Shown here piece after piece: positions 24,120-33,806 of a stretch of DNA of 47,716 nt. The notes beneath the pieces were generated by a model, which did no database searches, was not told the origin of the DNA, and worked only from the letters and a program-made list of their open reading frames with translations. The position numbers were made by a program, and so were the translations under genes. Each line of letters begins with the position of its first letter. Positions within the stretch are counted from its first letter, which is position 1. Source of the stretch: Ruegeria sp. R13_0 (GTDB lineage Bacteria; Pseudomonadota; Alphaproteobacteria; Rhodobacterales; Rhodobacteraceae); NCBI RefSeq assembly GCF_017743995.1, contig NZ_JAGHRB010000023.1:1-47716 (forward strand), read 5' to 3'.

Positions 24120-25123
24120 GTTGTGCCCACCTTTGCGACAGCTGTAGCGCCACGTGGCAGCCGCCCAAAACTCAGGTTCGATGATGAGATGGCCAGCAGG
24201 ATCGCTGCGCCGATGATCATTTGGAAGGCAAATGGCGAGATTCCAAGAAGGTTCAGACCGTTCTGCGTGATCGCAACAAACATCACCCCAAGGATGCATC
24301 CAAGAACAGTGCCTCGCCCACCACCAAGTCGAGCCCCGCCGAGGACCACCGCGGCCAGCACGTCCAGTTCCCGACCGTATAGCGCATTTGGAACAACCTC
24401 TTGGGCAATGTTCACCTGCATCAGCCCCCCTATGCCGGCCATCATCCCGCACCATCCAAAGGCGACAATTTGCATCTGCCAGATATTCACGCCCGCGCGC
24501 CTTGCGCCCTCGGGGTTGTCGCCAAAGGCATAAAGCTGGCGGCCCAGAGTGGTTAAACGGATGAGGCCCCACGTCGCGACGACGCAGACGATCATGACGG
24601 CAACTGAAAGATTCAGTTCCGACCAGGTTCCATCCGAGGCTTGTCGTTCAAAGATGAAAATACGATCAGTCCACCAATCTGGCAGGTTGTAGATGTTTCG
24701 GCCTTTCGTGAAGAACATTAGCAACCCGAAGAACGCGTTGAAGGTGGCAATGGTGATAACAATAGAAATCACCCGAAATCCGTGGATCAAAAGAGCATTG
24801 ATCATTCCAAGACCGATCCCAAGCAGGCCCGCGACCAGAAACCCAACTGCCCAGTTTCCGCCCCCTGTGCCCATGAAAACCTGCGCGGCCACATACTGAA
24901 CGACCGAAGCCGCGACAGCGAAAGAAATGTCAATGCCACCGGCAATCAGGACGACCAGCAGGCCAACCGCCCAGATCAGGTTCACCGCGTTATTGTTCAA
25001 CAACGAGGTGATGTTGCCCAACGTCAGGAACGTGTCCGTACCAAGCGACAAACCAAGGATCATCAAAAGCAGCACAACACTTAGGCGCGCCTCGACGGGA
25101 TAGGTTCGAAAGAAGTCACGCAT
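24116..25123 (-). CDS. Ribose-type sugar ABC transporter permease
   Basis: This is the second RbsC-class permease of the same importer, with about nine to ten helices and the conserved segment AAVVLGGARLGGGRGTVLG near the end, which contacts the ATPase. I chose ATG 25123 (MRDFFRTYPVEARL), which overlaps the end of the ATPase gene by eight bases. Length is 335 aa. Two different permeases rather than one suggest a heterodimeric channel, as in the rhizobial rhamnose (RhaPQ) and autoinducer-2 (LsrCD) importers. Confidence 0.87.
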   Translation of the reverse strand: MRDFFRTYPVEARLSVVLLLMILGLSLGTDTFLTLGNITSLLNNNAVNLIWAVGLLVVLIAGGIDISFAVAASVVQYVAAQVFMGTGGGNWAVGFLVAGLLGIGLGMINALLIHGFRVISIVITIATFNAFFGLLMFFTKGRNIYNLPDWWTDRIFIFERQASDGTWSELNLSVAVMIVCVVATWGLIRLTTLGRQLYAFGDNPEGARRAGVNIWQMQIVAFGWCGMMAGIGGLMQVNIAQEVVPNALYGRELDVLAAVVLGGARLGGGRGTVLGCILGVMFVAITQNGLNLLGISPFAFQMIIGAAILLAISSSNLSFGRLPRGATAVAKVGTT

Positions 25124-26621
25124 AGATACGTGCCTCGAGTTCGGGAACGCTGGTCGTCCGTGGATCGTACTCGCCCACAATACGCCCATCCGCCATATGC
25201 AGCACACGATCCGCATTGAACATCGCTTCGGTCACCTCGTCCGAAATCAAAAGGATCGCCAGCCCTTCTTCGGCCAAGTGTCGTACAATGCGAAAGATGC
25301 CCGCCCGAGCCCCGACATCCACACCAACGGTTGGGCTGTCGAGGATCAACAGCCGTGGCTCGGTTGCCAGCCATTTTGCCAGTACAACTCTTTGCTGGTT
25401 GCCGCCTGACAACGTCGAGACAGCATCCTTCGGCTGCCCAATCTTGACGGCAAGTTCATCGATCCAGTGGCAAACAAGTTCGGTTTGACGTCTTGGGGAT
25501 AGCAATCCGAACCCATTGAGAATGCGATCAAGCACTGAAATAGACGTGTTGTCCGCGATTGATTGCGGTTGAATAAGCCCCAGGGACAGTCTGTCTTCCG
25601 ACACATAAGCGACACCGCGCGCGATGGAGTCGCGGATCGAGGCAAATCGAACAGACGCTCCTTCCAGGCGGGTTTCACCCGTATCAGGTGGTTTCATACC
25701 TATTAGTGCAAGGGCCAATTCCGTGCGTCCGGCTCCGATCAAGCCCGTCAAACCCAGAACTTCGCCACGCCGGATGGTAAGGGAAACATCGTAGAACTCT
25801 CCGTGCCGACTGAGTCCAACGGTCTCCAGTACCGGTTCCGCCTTAGAGCGGTCCTGCGCGCTGACCGTGTTTTCCAAAAGCGCCCCGGTCATGAGCTCGC
25901 CAAGGCGGGATTGCGTCATACCTTCGGTCGGATAGACACCAACAAGCTTGCCATCCCGCAGGACTGTGACCCGCTCTGAAATGTCTATTACCTCTGCCAA
26001 TCGGTGGCTGACGAAGACGACAGCAATACCTTGTGAGGACAGCGTGCGAACGACCGCTAGCAATGAATCTGTTTCGCTTTGGGTAAGCGATGCCGTTGGC
26101 TCATCCATAAACACCAGACGTGCGTCGCCCATCAAAGCTCGTGCAATCGCAACGATCTGGCGTTGCGCAATTGGTAAATCGCCCAGTCTTGTTTCCAGGT
26201 TCAACGGCACATTCAAGCGATCAAGCACCGCCTGTACTCGGGTCTTATAGCGATGTCCGAAAGTCAGGCGCGGCACCAGTCCAACCATCTCATCGAAAGC
26301 GATATTTTCCGCGACGGTCATATGCGGAAACAGAGCAAGATCCTGCCAAATAACCGCGATCCCCAACGCTCGGGCTTTTGTCGGAGAGATCGAGTCAACG
26401 GTCTGACCAAACAGTTGCAATTCCGCGCCGGGGTCGGCTGTGTAAACACCAGTAACAAGCTTGATAAGTGTCGACTTGCCACAGCCGTTCTCTCCGGCAA
26501 GGCAATGCACCTCTCCCGAACGCACTTCGAAATCAACGGATTGCAGCGCCTTTACGCCGCCGAAGGTTTTCGAGACATTTCGAAGCCTCAGCGCCGGGGC
26601 CGTGTCTGGTTCAGCTTTCAT
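25116..26621 (-). CDS. Sugar ABC transporter ATP-binding protein (RbsA class)
   Basis: This ATPase energises the importer. It is a tandem protein of two ABC domains, as usual for the RbsA/XylG class. The first has Walker A GENGCGKST near residue 43 and Walker B LVFMDEPTAS; its signature is degenerate (GDLPIAQRQIVAIARAL). The second has a degenerate Walker A (GLIGAGRTEL), a good LSGGNQQRVVLAKWL signature and LLILDSPTVGVD. This asymmetry is normal for the class. Length is 501 aa. It is the second gene of the operon, after the binding protein, with a small hairpin between them. Confidence 0.88.
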   Translation of the reverse strand: MKAEPDTAPALRLRNVSKTFGGVKALQSVDFEVRSGEVHCLAGENGCGKSTLIKLVTGVYTADPGAELQLFGQTVDSISPTKARALGIAVIWQDLALFPHMTVAENIAFDEMVGLVPRLTFGHRYKTRVQAVLDRLNVPLNLETRLGDLPIAQRQIVAIARALMGDARLVFMDEPTASLTQSETDSLLAVVRTLSSQGIAVVFVSHRLAEVIDISERVTVLRDGKLVGVYPTEGMTQSRLGELMTGALLENTVSAQDRSKAEPVLETVGLSRHGEFYDVSLTIRRGEVLGLTGLIGAGRTELALALIGMKPPDTGETRLEGASVRFASIRDSIARGVAYVSEDRLSLGLIQPQSIADNTSISVLDRILNGFGLLSPRRQTELVCHWIDELAVKIGQPKDAVSTLSGGNQQRVVLAKWLATEPRLLILDSPTVGVDVGARAGIFRIVRHLAEEGLAILLISDEVTEAMFNADRVLHMADGRIVGEYDPRTTSVPELEARIYA

Positions 26622-26645
26622 GTGTGTTCTTAATATGAATGGAGA

Positions 26646-26660
26646 TCCGCGATGCGCGGA
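26646..26660. terminator. Small hairpin between binding-protein and ATPase genes
   Basis: TCCGCG-ATG-CGCGGA forms a 6-bp stem in the 63-base gap after the binding-protein stop. No T-run follows on the reverse strand, so it is more likely a transcript-stabilising or partial attenuation element than a full terminator. Such structures commonly keep the binding protein more abundant than the membrane parts. Confidence 0.4.
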
Positions 26661-26684
26661 CCCCCAAATCGACAGTAAATCGTA

Positions 26685-27671
26685 TCAGAGCCCCTTGGCA
26701 GCCAGTTCATCAACGGTGCTCTTGTTAATCTCCAAGAGGTTATCGGTGATAATGTTGCGGGTTGCGGCATCTGGACTGACAACACCTAACCCCTCGATCT
26801 CGGTGCCTTCGGAAATTTCTTCACCGTTCACCAGCATGTCGCCCAGAGTGACGAATACGCGGCCTGCCTCAGCTGGGTTCCACATGAACCCTCCGGAAAT
26901 GACATCATCTTTCAGCAGCTTCTGGCCCTGACCGGGTGAGAACGGCCCAAGCACATGGACCTTGCCGCCCAAGCGACGTTCCTCGATCGCGCGCCCTGCC
27001 CCGATTGGACCTTGGCTGCCAAAGGCAAGGAAGCCGCGCAAATCAGGATTGGCTGCGATCAGGTCAAGAGCGGTCGAACGGCTGTCATCAACGCTTTCTG
27101 CAACGCCATAACGATCACCCACCGGCTGCAACTTGTCGGAGCAGTTCTCGGCCAGCCAAGCGATGCCAGCATCCGCCCAAGCGTTGTGAAGCGGTACAGT
27201 CAGTGAGCCCACATAAACGGCATAGGTACCCGGCTCTTCGGTTTTCTCACAAAGAAGCTTGGCATGCGCTTCACCGAATCCATCTGCAGAAGCCAGTTCG
27301 AAGTTCCAATCTACGTTGTTCAACCCGGGCCCTTCGTGAGCGATCACCTTGATCCCGGCGTCCATCGCCTTCTGCAACACGGGCTCAAGCGCCGCCTCGT
27401 CGTTCGGCACCACGCCGATAACATCCACACCCTTGGCGATAAGATCTTCAATCGCACGCACCTGTAGGGCTGGGTCGGCTGAGGTCGGACCGATCATTTC
27501 GGCACTGACACCCAACTCACCAGCACGTTCCTTGATACCTTCTTCCATAGCGTTGAACCAAGGAATCCCGCCAATTTTGACGACGATTCCCATGGTGGTT
27601 TCAGCAGCTAGGTTGGTTGCCCCAAGCGCAAAAGCGCAGACTGAGGCTGCGAGTACCGGTCTAAGTTTCAT
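26685..27671 (-). CDS. Periplasmic sugar-binding protein (RbsB class)
   Basis: This is the periplasmic receptor of the importer, of the type 1 periplasmic-binding-protein fold. The signal peptide (MKLRPVLAASVCAFALGATN, cut near LAAE) is followed by a first strand GIVVKIGGIPWF typical of the family. Residues for sugar contact include aromatic and Asp/Arg positions in VDWNFELASADGFG and DDSRSTALDL. I chose ATG 27671, which follows GGAGGAAATT. Length is 328 aa. It is the first gene of the operon and faces the divergent LacI gene. The ligand is inferred to be a sugar or ketose from the downstream enzymes. Confidence 0.88.
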   Translation of the reverse strand: MKLRPVLAASVCAFALGATNLAAETTMGIVVKIGGIPWFNAMEEGIKERAGELGVSAEMIGPTSADPALQVRAIEDLIAKGVDVIGVVPNDEAALEPVLQKAMDAGIKVIAHEGPGLNNVDWNFELASADGFGEAHAKLLCEKTEEPGTYAVYVGSLTVPLHNAWADAGIAWLAENCSDKLQPVGDRYGVAESVDDSRSTALDLIAANPDLRGFLAFGSQGPIGAGRAIEERRLGGKVHVLGPFSPGQGQKLLKDDVISGGFMWNPAEAGRVFVTLGDMLVNGEEISEGTEIEGLGVVSPDAATRNIITDNLLEINKSTVDELAAKGL

Positions 27672-27726
27672 AATTTCCTCCCAGATTGGCCAGCGCTGAA
27701 CAGAAAGCGCATGGCAGAAATCAAAC

Positions 27727-27766
27727 TGCACCATCGGTTGTTCTTTGTTGCGCAATCGATGGTGCA
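27727..27766. promoter_or_regulatory. Inverted-repeat operator between the sugar operon and lacI
   Basis: Perfect 10-base arms, TGCACCATCG at 27727-27736 and CGATGGTGCA at 27757-27766, enclose a 20-base spacer. The spacer also contains the palindrome TTGCGCAA (27748-27755), a common LacI-type operator core. The whole lies between the binding-protein start (27671) and the regulator start (27811). It is a good candidate for the binding site of the adjacent LacI-family regulator, controlling both directions. Confidence 0.6.
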
Positions 27767-27810
27767 AAGGCTATATGGAATACACTAAACTTGTCAAAGG
27801 GGAATCTTCG

Positions 27811-28872
27811 GTGTCGACAACCGAGACTAAGAAACAGGTCACAATTTACGACATCGCCGAGCGGGCAGGCACCTCGGCCAGTACTGTCGGTGCAGTTCTG
27901 AACGGCTCGTGGCGCAATCGGCGCATCAGTGAAAAACGAGCCAACGCTATTCAGCAAATCGCGAATGAAATGGGCTATGCACCCAATATGCAGGCCCGCG
28001 CCCTCCGCAGCGTCAGATCAAGTATGATTGGAATGATTATTCCTATGTACGACAACCGCTACTTCGGAGCGATCGCCGAACGGTTCGAAATGGCGGCCCG
28101 TGCCAGAGGGCTACTGCCCATGACCTCGTGCACACACCGCGAACCGGAGCTGGAACTTGCGACGGTCAAGCAGATGCTGTCTTACAATGTGGACCGGATC
28201 GTCTGTGCCGGTGCTTCTGACCCCGATACCATCGCCCGGATTTGCAAGGCGCAGGGCGTTCCAACGATCAACCTTGATCTGCCTGGTGCAGCAGCGACTT
28301 CTATCATTTCCGACAACTACACAGGCGCATATAGATTGACTGCAGCCCTGATAGAACATGCGCAAGTTAAAGGTCTAGATTGGCAGAACGAGTTTCTGTT
28401 CCTAGGCGGCCGCCCGACCGACCACAACACAAGCGAAAGAATACGCGGTTTCCGTGATGCGGTCTCGGACGCAGGGGCTATACCTTTGGACGAGAACATA
28501 CTGGCCTGCGGCTACGCAGCCGCTAAGTCTAAGGCCGCATTTGCCGCGAAGTTGGAAGAAACGGGCCGAATGCCGACCGCGATGTTTGTAAACTCGACGA
28601 TATCGTTGGAAGGTGTATTTGATTGGTTGGCGCAGAATGACAGAGCCGCACTAGACACAATTCTGTTTGGAAGCTTTGATTGGGACCCTTTTGCTCAGTA
28701 CATGGCCCAGAATCTGTTTTCGGTCCGACAGGATGTCTCGGCGATGGTAGACACGATGTTCAGGATTATTGACGGTGAACCACCCCATAAACCTGAAATC
28801 ATCCAGATTGCGCCAATCGTCATCTCTGACAAAGCAGGCTGCGATACGGCCCCTTCGTCACGGATGTCGTGA
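27811..28872 (+). CDS. LacI-family transcriptional regulator
   Basis: This regulator has an N-terminal LacI helix-turn-helix (VTIYDIAERAGTSASTVGAVLNG) followed by the hinge region (ANEMGYAPNMQARALRS) and a periplasmic-binding-protein-like sugar domain. I prefer GTG 27811, which has AAGGGGA seven bases upstream and puts the helix-turn-helix at residue 9, as is usual; an ATG at 27775 without a good ribosome site would add 12 residues. Length from GTG is 353 aa. It is divergent from the sugar importer and probably represses it in the absence of the sugar. Confidence 0.85.
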   Translation: MSTTETKKQVTIYDIAERAGTSASTVGAVLNGSWRNRRISEKRANAIQQIANEMGYAPNMQARALRSVRSSMIGMIIPMYDNRYFGAIAERFEMAARARGLLPMTSCTHREPELELATVKQMLSYNVDRIVCAGASDPDTIARICKAQGVPTINLDLPGAAATSIISDNYTGAYRLTAALIEHAQVKGLDWQNEFLFLGGRPTDHNTSERIRGFRDAVSDAGAIPLDENILACGYAAAKSKAAFAAKLEETGRMPTAMFVNSTISLEGVFDWLAQNDRAALDTILFGSFDWDPFAQYMAQNLFSVRQDVSAMVDTMFRIIDGEPPHKPEIIQIAPIVISDKAGCDTAPSSRMS

Positions 28873-28954
28873 ACAATTCCCAGTTAACTGTCTGTGCTGA
28901 TATGCTGTGCCGAAGACGTTCAAAAACTATTGGCAGGCGCGAGGTAAGTAGCCC

Positions 28955-30574
28955 TTAAGGTGCCGCCAATGCCTGACGCAGACGACGTTCAATGTCTTGC
29001 AGTCCCTTAAAGGCCTCGTACCGGGCATCATGCAGTTGTGCGATCACGCCAGATTTTGGCAAGAACCGATCCTTTTCTGATGACATCCTCGCCATTGCCT
29101 CCTCAAGAGACGTTTCTGGCTGGCTTGCCACGGCACCTAGCATAGCTGCACCCAAAAGAACCGGTTCAGGTGAGGTTGTCGATAGGACAGGAGCGCCGCT
29201 GGCATCTGCCAGAAGTTGCTTGATCGTGGCGCTTTCCCCTGCCCCACCACTAATCGCGACGGTCGAAGGATGAACACCATGTGCGGCTTGCGCCTCCATG
29301 ATCTGGCGCATCCCGTAACCTACTCCGAGCACTGCAGCGACATAGGTTGCAATCAGGTCATCGCTATCATTTGCCAGTGTTAGGCCAGAAACGATTCCGG
29401 TTGCGTCAGGGTCGGCATAAGGTGCCCTGTTGCCCAGGAAATCCGGGACAATTACCCGGGCCCCTGCCAGCCGGACCGCATCGCTTGCATCTGACACGCG
29501 CCGTTCGACCTCGCGCAGAAGAAACGATTGCAGCGACATCCCCTCTGCTTGCGCGAGGGAGGTTGCGTCGCGGCTCGATGGATGGCCCGTGATTAGGTGC
29601 GCGATCGCTTCCCCAGCCGTGGATTGCCCCCCTTCTGACAACCACATTCCCGGCACCATGGCCGAATAATATGGTCCCCAGACACCCGGAACCTTGTGCG
29701 CGGTCTTCGAAGTCGACATCGTGCAAGCCGACGTTCCGAATACATAGGCCATCGTCGACTCGGGTCCTGTTTCGGGATCAGCGCCTACGGTGCCGATCCC
29801 CCCGGCATGAGCATCAATCAAACCCGCGCCGACGGCTGTACCTTCAAGCAAACCCATGCTCGATGCGGCTTGAGCGGTCAATCCCTGTGCCAGAGGTGTT
29901 CCCGGTGCCACGATATTCTGCCCGATACGGGCATACTCCTCAGATGGCAATTCTGAGAGACCAATCTGGTTGAAGTAACTGTCATCCCACCGACGTTCAT
30001 GCGCCAGGTAAGTCCATTTGCATGTCACCGTGCAGGCGGATCGATCCAGTGACCCTGTAGCGGCCCATGTCAAATAATCCGGCAGGTCAAAGAACTGGCC
30101 GGCGCTGCGGAACGAGTCCGGCATATTCTCTTTGATCCACAGCAGCTTGGGCGTCTGCATCTCAGGAGAGATCCGCCCCCCAACATAGTCCAAAACGGGG
30201 TGGCCCAATCCATTGATGCGCTCGGCCTGATCCTTGGCCCGGTGATCCATCCAAACGATTACGTTGCGCTCGGTCATACCCGAGGCGCTGATGCTCAGCG
30301 GTTGCATGGTCTGGTCCAGGACGACCATTGAACACGCCGCATCGAAACCAACACCTTTGACCTGCGAGGCCTCGATTCCACTCTCCTCAACCGCGCCCCG
30401 AACACAGGCACAAACAGCCTGCCATATGTCTGTCGAAGACTGCTCGGCTATATCGCCGGTGTCGCGCCACATTTGAATGTCTTGTTTTCGGCTGGCCAAC
30501 AATGTGCCGTTGCTATCAAAAACACCCGCCCTGGCACTGCCGGTCCCAACATCTACCCCTACGAAATAGCTCAT
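28955..30574 (-). CDS. FGGY-family pentulose kinase, probable D-ribulokinase
   Basis: This kinase should phosphorylate D-ribulose at C5. The N-terminal signature [18 protein letters not shown], the motif [10 protein letters not shown] and the length of 539 aa fit the pentulose-kinase branch of the FGGY family rather than xylulokinase. The C-terminal domain has [19 protein letters not shown] chose ATG 30574 because it overlaps the stop of the ribitol dehydrogenase gene as ATGA and begins directly at the first strand. The preceding gene makes D-ribulose from ribitol, so ribitol to D-ribulose to D-ribulose 5-phosphate is the predicted route. It is the last gene of the operon. Confidence 0.85.
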   Translation of the reverse strand: MSYFVGVDVGTGSARAGVFDSNGTLLASRKQDIQMWRDTGDIAEQSSTDIWQAVCACVRGAVEESGIEASQVKGVGFDAACSMVVLDQTMQPLSISASGMTERNVIVWMDHRAKDQAERINGLGHPVLDYVGGRISPEMQTPKLLWIKENMPDSFRSAGQFFDLPDYLTWAATGSLDRSACTVTCKWTYLAHERRWDDSYFNQIGLSELPSEEYARIGQNIVAPGTPLAQGLTAQAASSMGLLEGTAVGAGLIDAHAGGIGTVGADPETGPESTMAYVFGTSACTMSTSKTAHKVPGVWGPYYSAMVPGMWLSEGGQSTAGEAIAHLITGHPSSRDATSLAQAEGMSLQSFLLREVERRVSDASDAVRLAGARVIVPDFLGNRAPYADPDATGIVSGLTLANDSDDLIATYVAAVLGVGYGMRQIMEAQAAHGVHPSTVAISGGAGESATIKQLLADASGAPVLSTTSPEPVLLGAAMLGAVASQPETSLEEAMARMSSEKDRFLPKSGVIAQLHDARYEAFKGLQDIERRLRQALAAP

Positions 30575-31296
30575 AGGTCCACCGCGTTTGGCAGGATGAC
30601 AAGATCCCGGATCGTGACATTCGCGGGGCGGCTGAGCATGAAAACCACGCAATCGGCCACTTCCTTGGGTTGCATCAGACTCCCCTCGGCCAATGCTTGT
30701 TCCATTTTTTCCTTCGGCCAATCATCCAGCAAAGCGGTCACTACAGGACCCGGCAAAACAGCGCCAACCCGCACACCATGCTTGGCAACCTGCCGCCTGA
30801 CAGAGTGAGTGAAAGCCTGCACGGCATGTTTTGAGGCTGTATAGATGGGCTCCCACACGACGGGAACAACACCTGCGATGGAACTGGTCATGATGATATC
30901 ACCCGATCCCTGTTTGGCCAGATGTGGCAAAACAGCCTGCACCGAGCGAAACGCAGCATTTATATTGAGGTTCAAAACACGATCCCACGCATCCGGATCA
31001 CCTTCCAATACGTCGCCGCCAATGTAAGCGCCGGCATTGGCGTGGAACGCGTCCAGTCGCCCTACTTTTCCGAGGATTTTTGGCAGCATCTGGTCCACGC
31101 TGTCAGGATTCGCAACGTCTGTAACGATTGAAAAAGCGTCGTCCCCCAAGTCATCGCAAACTGTCTTCAATGCCGCTTCGTTCCGATCGACCAAAGCAAC
31201 CGTGGCCCCTGCCGCGATACACTCTTTGGCACAAGCCAGGCCTATGCCCGACGCAGCGCCCGTTATCGCGATCACCTTGCCCGCCAGATCAACCAT
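30571..31296 (-). CDS. rbtD: Ribitol 2-dehydrogenase (SDR family)
   Basis: This is a cytoplasmic NAD-dependent short-chain dehydrogenase that oxidises ribitol to D-ribulose. The sequence follows Klebsiella RbtD closely in several stretches that I recognise, including [30 protein letters not shown] and [19 protein letters not shown]. The glycine motif is TGAASGIG, Asp37 (VDRN) favours NAD, and the catalytic residues are Ser138/139, Tyr152 and Lys156. Length is 241 aa. GAGGAGG stands before the ATG. Translational coupling to the pentulose kinase supports the assignment. Confidence 0.9.
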   Translation of the reverse strand: MVDLAGKVIAITGAASGIGLACAKECIAAGATVALVDRNEAALKTVCDDLGDDAFSIVTDVANPDSVDQMLPKILGKVGRLDAFHANAGAYIGGDVLEGDPDAWDRVLNLNINAAFRSVQAVLPHLAKQGSGDIIMTSSIAGVVPVVWEPIYTASKHAVQAFTHSVRRQVAKHGVRVGAVLPGPVVTALLDDWPKEKMEQALAEGSLMQPKEVADCVVFMLSRPANVTIRDLVILPNAVDL

Positions 31297-31416
31297 TCAG
31301 TTGCCTCCTCTACACCAAACCGTACCGTTTTTCCTCACCTTCCGGGAAGTCTCCGCAGTGCTGAAAACAGATCGACGGGCCAATCCCAAACCCAGAGGGT
31401 TGGTTTGCAAAACGCG

Positions 31417-32184
31417 TCATATGCTTGAATACCCCCCTTCGATCATCATGATCGCACCGTTCACTAGATCGGATGCGGGGGCAGCCAGATACAGGGCCAT
31501 ATCTGCGATCTCGACAGGTTCGCCAAAGCGGCCCAAAGGCGTTCGCTCGATAAACGGATCTTTCTTTTCCGGCGCCGACCATAGCTCTTTCCCCATTTCG
31601 GTTAGCACGACGGTTGGGCAGATCGCGTTGACCTGAACGTTGTATGGCGCCGCTTCGGTCATGAGCGATTTCGTCAGAGAATTGAGCGCCCCCTTGGAGG
31701 TGGCGTAGGCCGCGTGATCGGCTAGGGCAATAACGCCCGTCTGCGATGAAATGTTGATGATCTTGCCCTGTCGGCGTTCCATCATGCCAGGCAGTACCGC
31801 GCGGGATAGGATAAAGGGCGCTGTTAGATTTACCGCCAAAGTGCGCTGCCAATCCGCCAGATCATAGTCAACAACCGGCCCGGTCAGGGCAATTCCGGCA
31901 GAGTTAACGAGAATATCGACCCGCCCAAAAACCTCCAATGCCCTGGCTGCGACCAAGGCCGTTTCTTCGGCATCAGCCAAGTCTCCGGTTATTGCTGCAA
32001 AATCTCGCCCCAATGCTTGAACCTCAGTTCCCAATTGCGCAAGCCGGTCCTTGTCGCGGCCATGCGCCGCGATGTCCGCTCCTGCATCCGCAAAAACCTG
32101 TGCAATTGAGGTTCCAATCCCTGAAGACGCACCGGTGATCAGCGCTTTCTTTCCCTCCAAGCTGAAACGGGTTTCCCAGGCCAT
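31417..32184 (-). CDS. SDR-family polyol/sugar dehydrogenase
   Basis: This is an NAD(P)-dependent short-chain dehydrogenase of 255 aa. The cofactor motif is ITGASSGIG, with the NSAG motif and a catalytic Tyr-Lys pair in HAAYATSKGALN. The residues after the second strand (HGRDKDR) leave the cofactor choice open, with a lean towards NADP(H). The C-terminal ending VNGAIMMIEGGYSSI is standard. The closest general resemblance is to gluconate 5-dehydrogenase and other polyol-type enzymes, but substrate specificity cannot be read. It lies between the SIS gene (3-base gap) and rbtD (120-base gap). Confidence 0.8.
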   Translation of the reverse strand: MAWETRFSLEGKKALITGASSGIGTSIAQVFADAGADIAAHGRDKDRLAQLGTEVQALGRDFAAITGDLADAEETALVAARALEVFGRVDILVNSAGIALTGPVVDYDLADWQRTLAVNLTAPFILSRAVLPGMMERRQGKIINISSQTGVIALADHAAYATSKGALNSLTKSLMTEAAPYNVQVNAICPTVVLTEMGKELWSAPEKKDPFIERTPLGRFGEPVEIADMALYLAAPASDLVNGAIMMIEGGYSSI

Positions 32185-32187
32185 AAG

Positions 32188-32754
32188 CTATTCCAAATTC
32201 GTGTGATTGCCGCGCATAGCCTCGGGTGTGACGGCCATTCTTTCGCGCAGGTCCAGCACAAGAAGCTCGAAGAACAGGAACATGAGTGCCTCATAGAGCG
32301 ACCCCATCGGCAGCACAGACGTGGCATCAGAACCTTCGTCTGCGGCCATGGTTTGCGCGGGAAGGTGAACGGTCAGATCCACGACCTGTGGCACGGCACC
32401 CTCGGGTTCTGCAGTGATGCAAACGACTTTGGCACCGGCCTCCCGCGCAACGCCCACCAACGCGGCCACGGTTGAAAAATGCCCCGGTCCTGCGCTGACA
32501 AGCAGGATGTCAGATGCCCCGACAGATGGCGCCGTCATGTCGCCGACCACATGGGCGTCGCACCCCAAGTGAAACAGCCGCATCGCAAGTGCCTTCATCA
32601 TCAGGCCCTCTCGACCGACACCGTAGCACAGGATGCGCCGTGAATTGACAAGAGCCTCAGATAAGGGCGCGATCTGTTTCAAAACGTGACCGGACAAGCC
32701 CGGTCGTAGTTCAGACAGGACCTGTTCAGCCAAATTGTCCAAAACGTCGGTCAT
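32188..32754 (-). CDS. SIS-domain protein, 6-phospho-3-hexuloisomerase-like
   Basis: This 188-aa cytoplasmic protein has a sugar isomerase (SIS) fold of the type seen in 6-phospho-3-hexuloisomerase. It contains the characteristic [20 protein letters not shown] helix and [10 protein letters not shown] phosphate loop, and a C-terminal [20 protein letters not shown] segment. No hexulose-phosphate synthase partner is nearby, so the ribulose monophosphate pathway is not indicated. In a polyol operon it may isomerise a ketose phosphate or act on an unrecognised phosphosugar. Its ATG overlaps the xylitol-type dehydrogenase stop as ATGA. Confidence 0.8.
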   Translation of the reverse strand: MTDVLDNLAEQVLSELRPGLSGHVLKQIAPLSEALVNSRRILCYGVGREGLMMKALAMRLFHLGCDAHVVGDMTAPSVGASDILLVSAGPGHFSTVAALVGVAREAGAKVVCITAEPEGAVPQVVDLTVHLPAQTMAADEGSDATSVLPMGSLYEALMFLFFELLVLDLRERMAVTPEAMRGNHTNLE

Positions 32755-33794
32755 GTTCGGTCCAACCGAATCTGGATTTTGACATCTGTTGGTCGCGCCT
32801 CAACTGCACGGTCGAACGCTTCGATGCTGTTCTCAAAGTCAAATGTTTCAGTGATCAGTGGTTTCAGATCCACTTTACCCGATCCAAGCAAAGCTATGGC
32901 CCGGTCATACATATTGGCATAGCGAAAAACCGTCTCCATCCTGATTTCCTTGGACTGAGCCAGAACAATGTCCACTGGCACCGGATCGACCGGCATGCCC
33001 ACCCAGATCACACAGCCCGCAGGGGCTACGACGTGGAGCGCTGTTTGAATTGAAGCGGCAGCACCGGCACATTCGAAAACCACATCTGCGCCCCACCCTT
33101 CGGTCGCGTCGCGCAAAACGGCTGAGGGGTCATCGCGTCCGATCAAAATAGGTTCGATATTGTCATATTGCGCAGCAACCGACAGTTTTTCCCCAACCAG
33201 GTCAGAAATATAGACCTTGGCGCAACCACCAGCCAGCGCGGCCAGAGCCACCATTATGCCAATTGGCCCTGCACCGGTGACAAGCGCCACATCACCCGGT
33301 TTGATCTTCGCTTTGGTTGCTGCCTGCATGCCAATCGCAAAGGGCTCGACCATTGCCCCTTCGGCAAAGCTGATGTGGTCGGGCAAGCGATAGGTGAACG
33401 CCGCAGGATGTACGACCGAAGGGGTCAGGCAGCCATGCACCGGAGGCGTGGCCCAAAACCGCACAGATGGGTCCACATTGTAGGCACCAAGCTTTGCGGC
33501 CTTGGACCGGGTATTGGGAATGCCGGGCTCCATACAGACCCGATCACCGACACCTAGGTCTGTTACGTCTGACCCGACCTCTGTGATCACACCTGCAGCT
33601 TCGTGTCCTAGCACCATAGGCGCGTTCACGACAAACGGCCCAATCTTGCCATGGGTATAGTAGTGAACATCGCTGCCGCACACCCCGACCGTATCTATCG
33701 CGACGCGGACATCCTCAGGGCCCAATGTCTCGGCCATCTCAATGTCGCGCAACGCCAGGCGACGGGCTTCTTCCAGAACCAGAGCTATGGCCAT
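32751..33794 (-). CDS. Zinc-type polyol dehydrogenase (xylitol/sorbitol dehydrogenase)
   Basis: This is an NAD-dependent medium-chain dehydrogenase that oxidises a polyol to a ketose. The catalytic zinc region is visible ([29 protein letters not shown]) and the nucleotide motif is TGAGPIG. The lobe that holds the structural zinc in many relatives lacks the four cysteines ([17 protein letters not shown]), as in other xylitol dehydrogenases of this branch, so a catalytic zinc only is expected. Length is 347 aa. It starts 12 bases after the SorC-type regulator and is coupled to the SIS gene. Xylitol, sorbitol or D-arabitol are the main substrate candidates. Confidence 0.85.
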   Translation of the reverse strand: MAIALVLEEARRLALRDIEMAETLGPEDVRVAIDTVGVCGSDVHYYTHGKIGPFVVNAPMVLGHEAAGVITEVGSDVTDLGVGDRVCMEPGIPNTRSKAAKLGAYNVDPSVRFWATPPVHGCLTPSVVHPAAFTYRLPDHISFAEGAMVEPFAIGMQAATKAKIKPGDVALVTGAGPIGIMVALAALAGGCAKVYISDLVGEKLSVAAQYDNIEPILIGRDDPSAVLRDATEGWGADVVFECAGAAASIQTALHVVAPAGCVIWVGMPVDPVPVDIVLAQSKEIRMETVFRYANMYDRAIALLGSGKVDLKPLITETFDFENSIEAFDRAVEARPTDVKIQIRLDRT

Positions 33795-33806
33795 CCTACA
33801 CCTCTC

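Noticed and set aside
23736..24533. 265-codon forward frame opposite the permease genes
   Set aside because: Polar, low-complexity shadow of two strong permease genes on the reverse strand.
27721..27957. Reverse-strand 78-codon frame over the LacI start region
   Set aside because: It overlaps the operator and the conserved helix-turn-helix code of LacI, so it is a shadow.
32188..32754. Ribulose monophosphate pathway, suggested by the PHI-like SIS gene
   Set aside because: No hexulose-phosphate synthase is present and the surrounding genes are polyol enzymes, so I kept only the family name.
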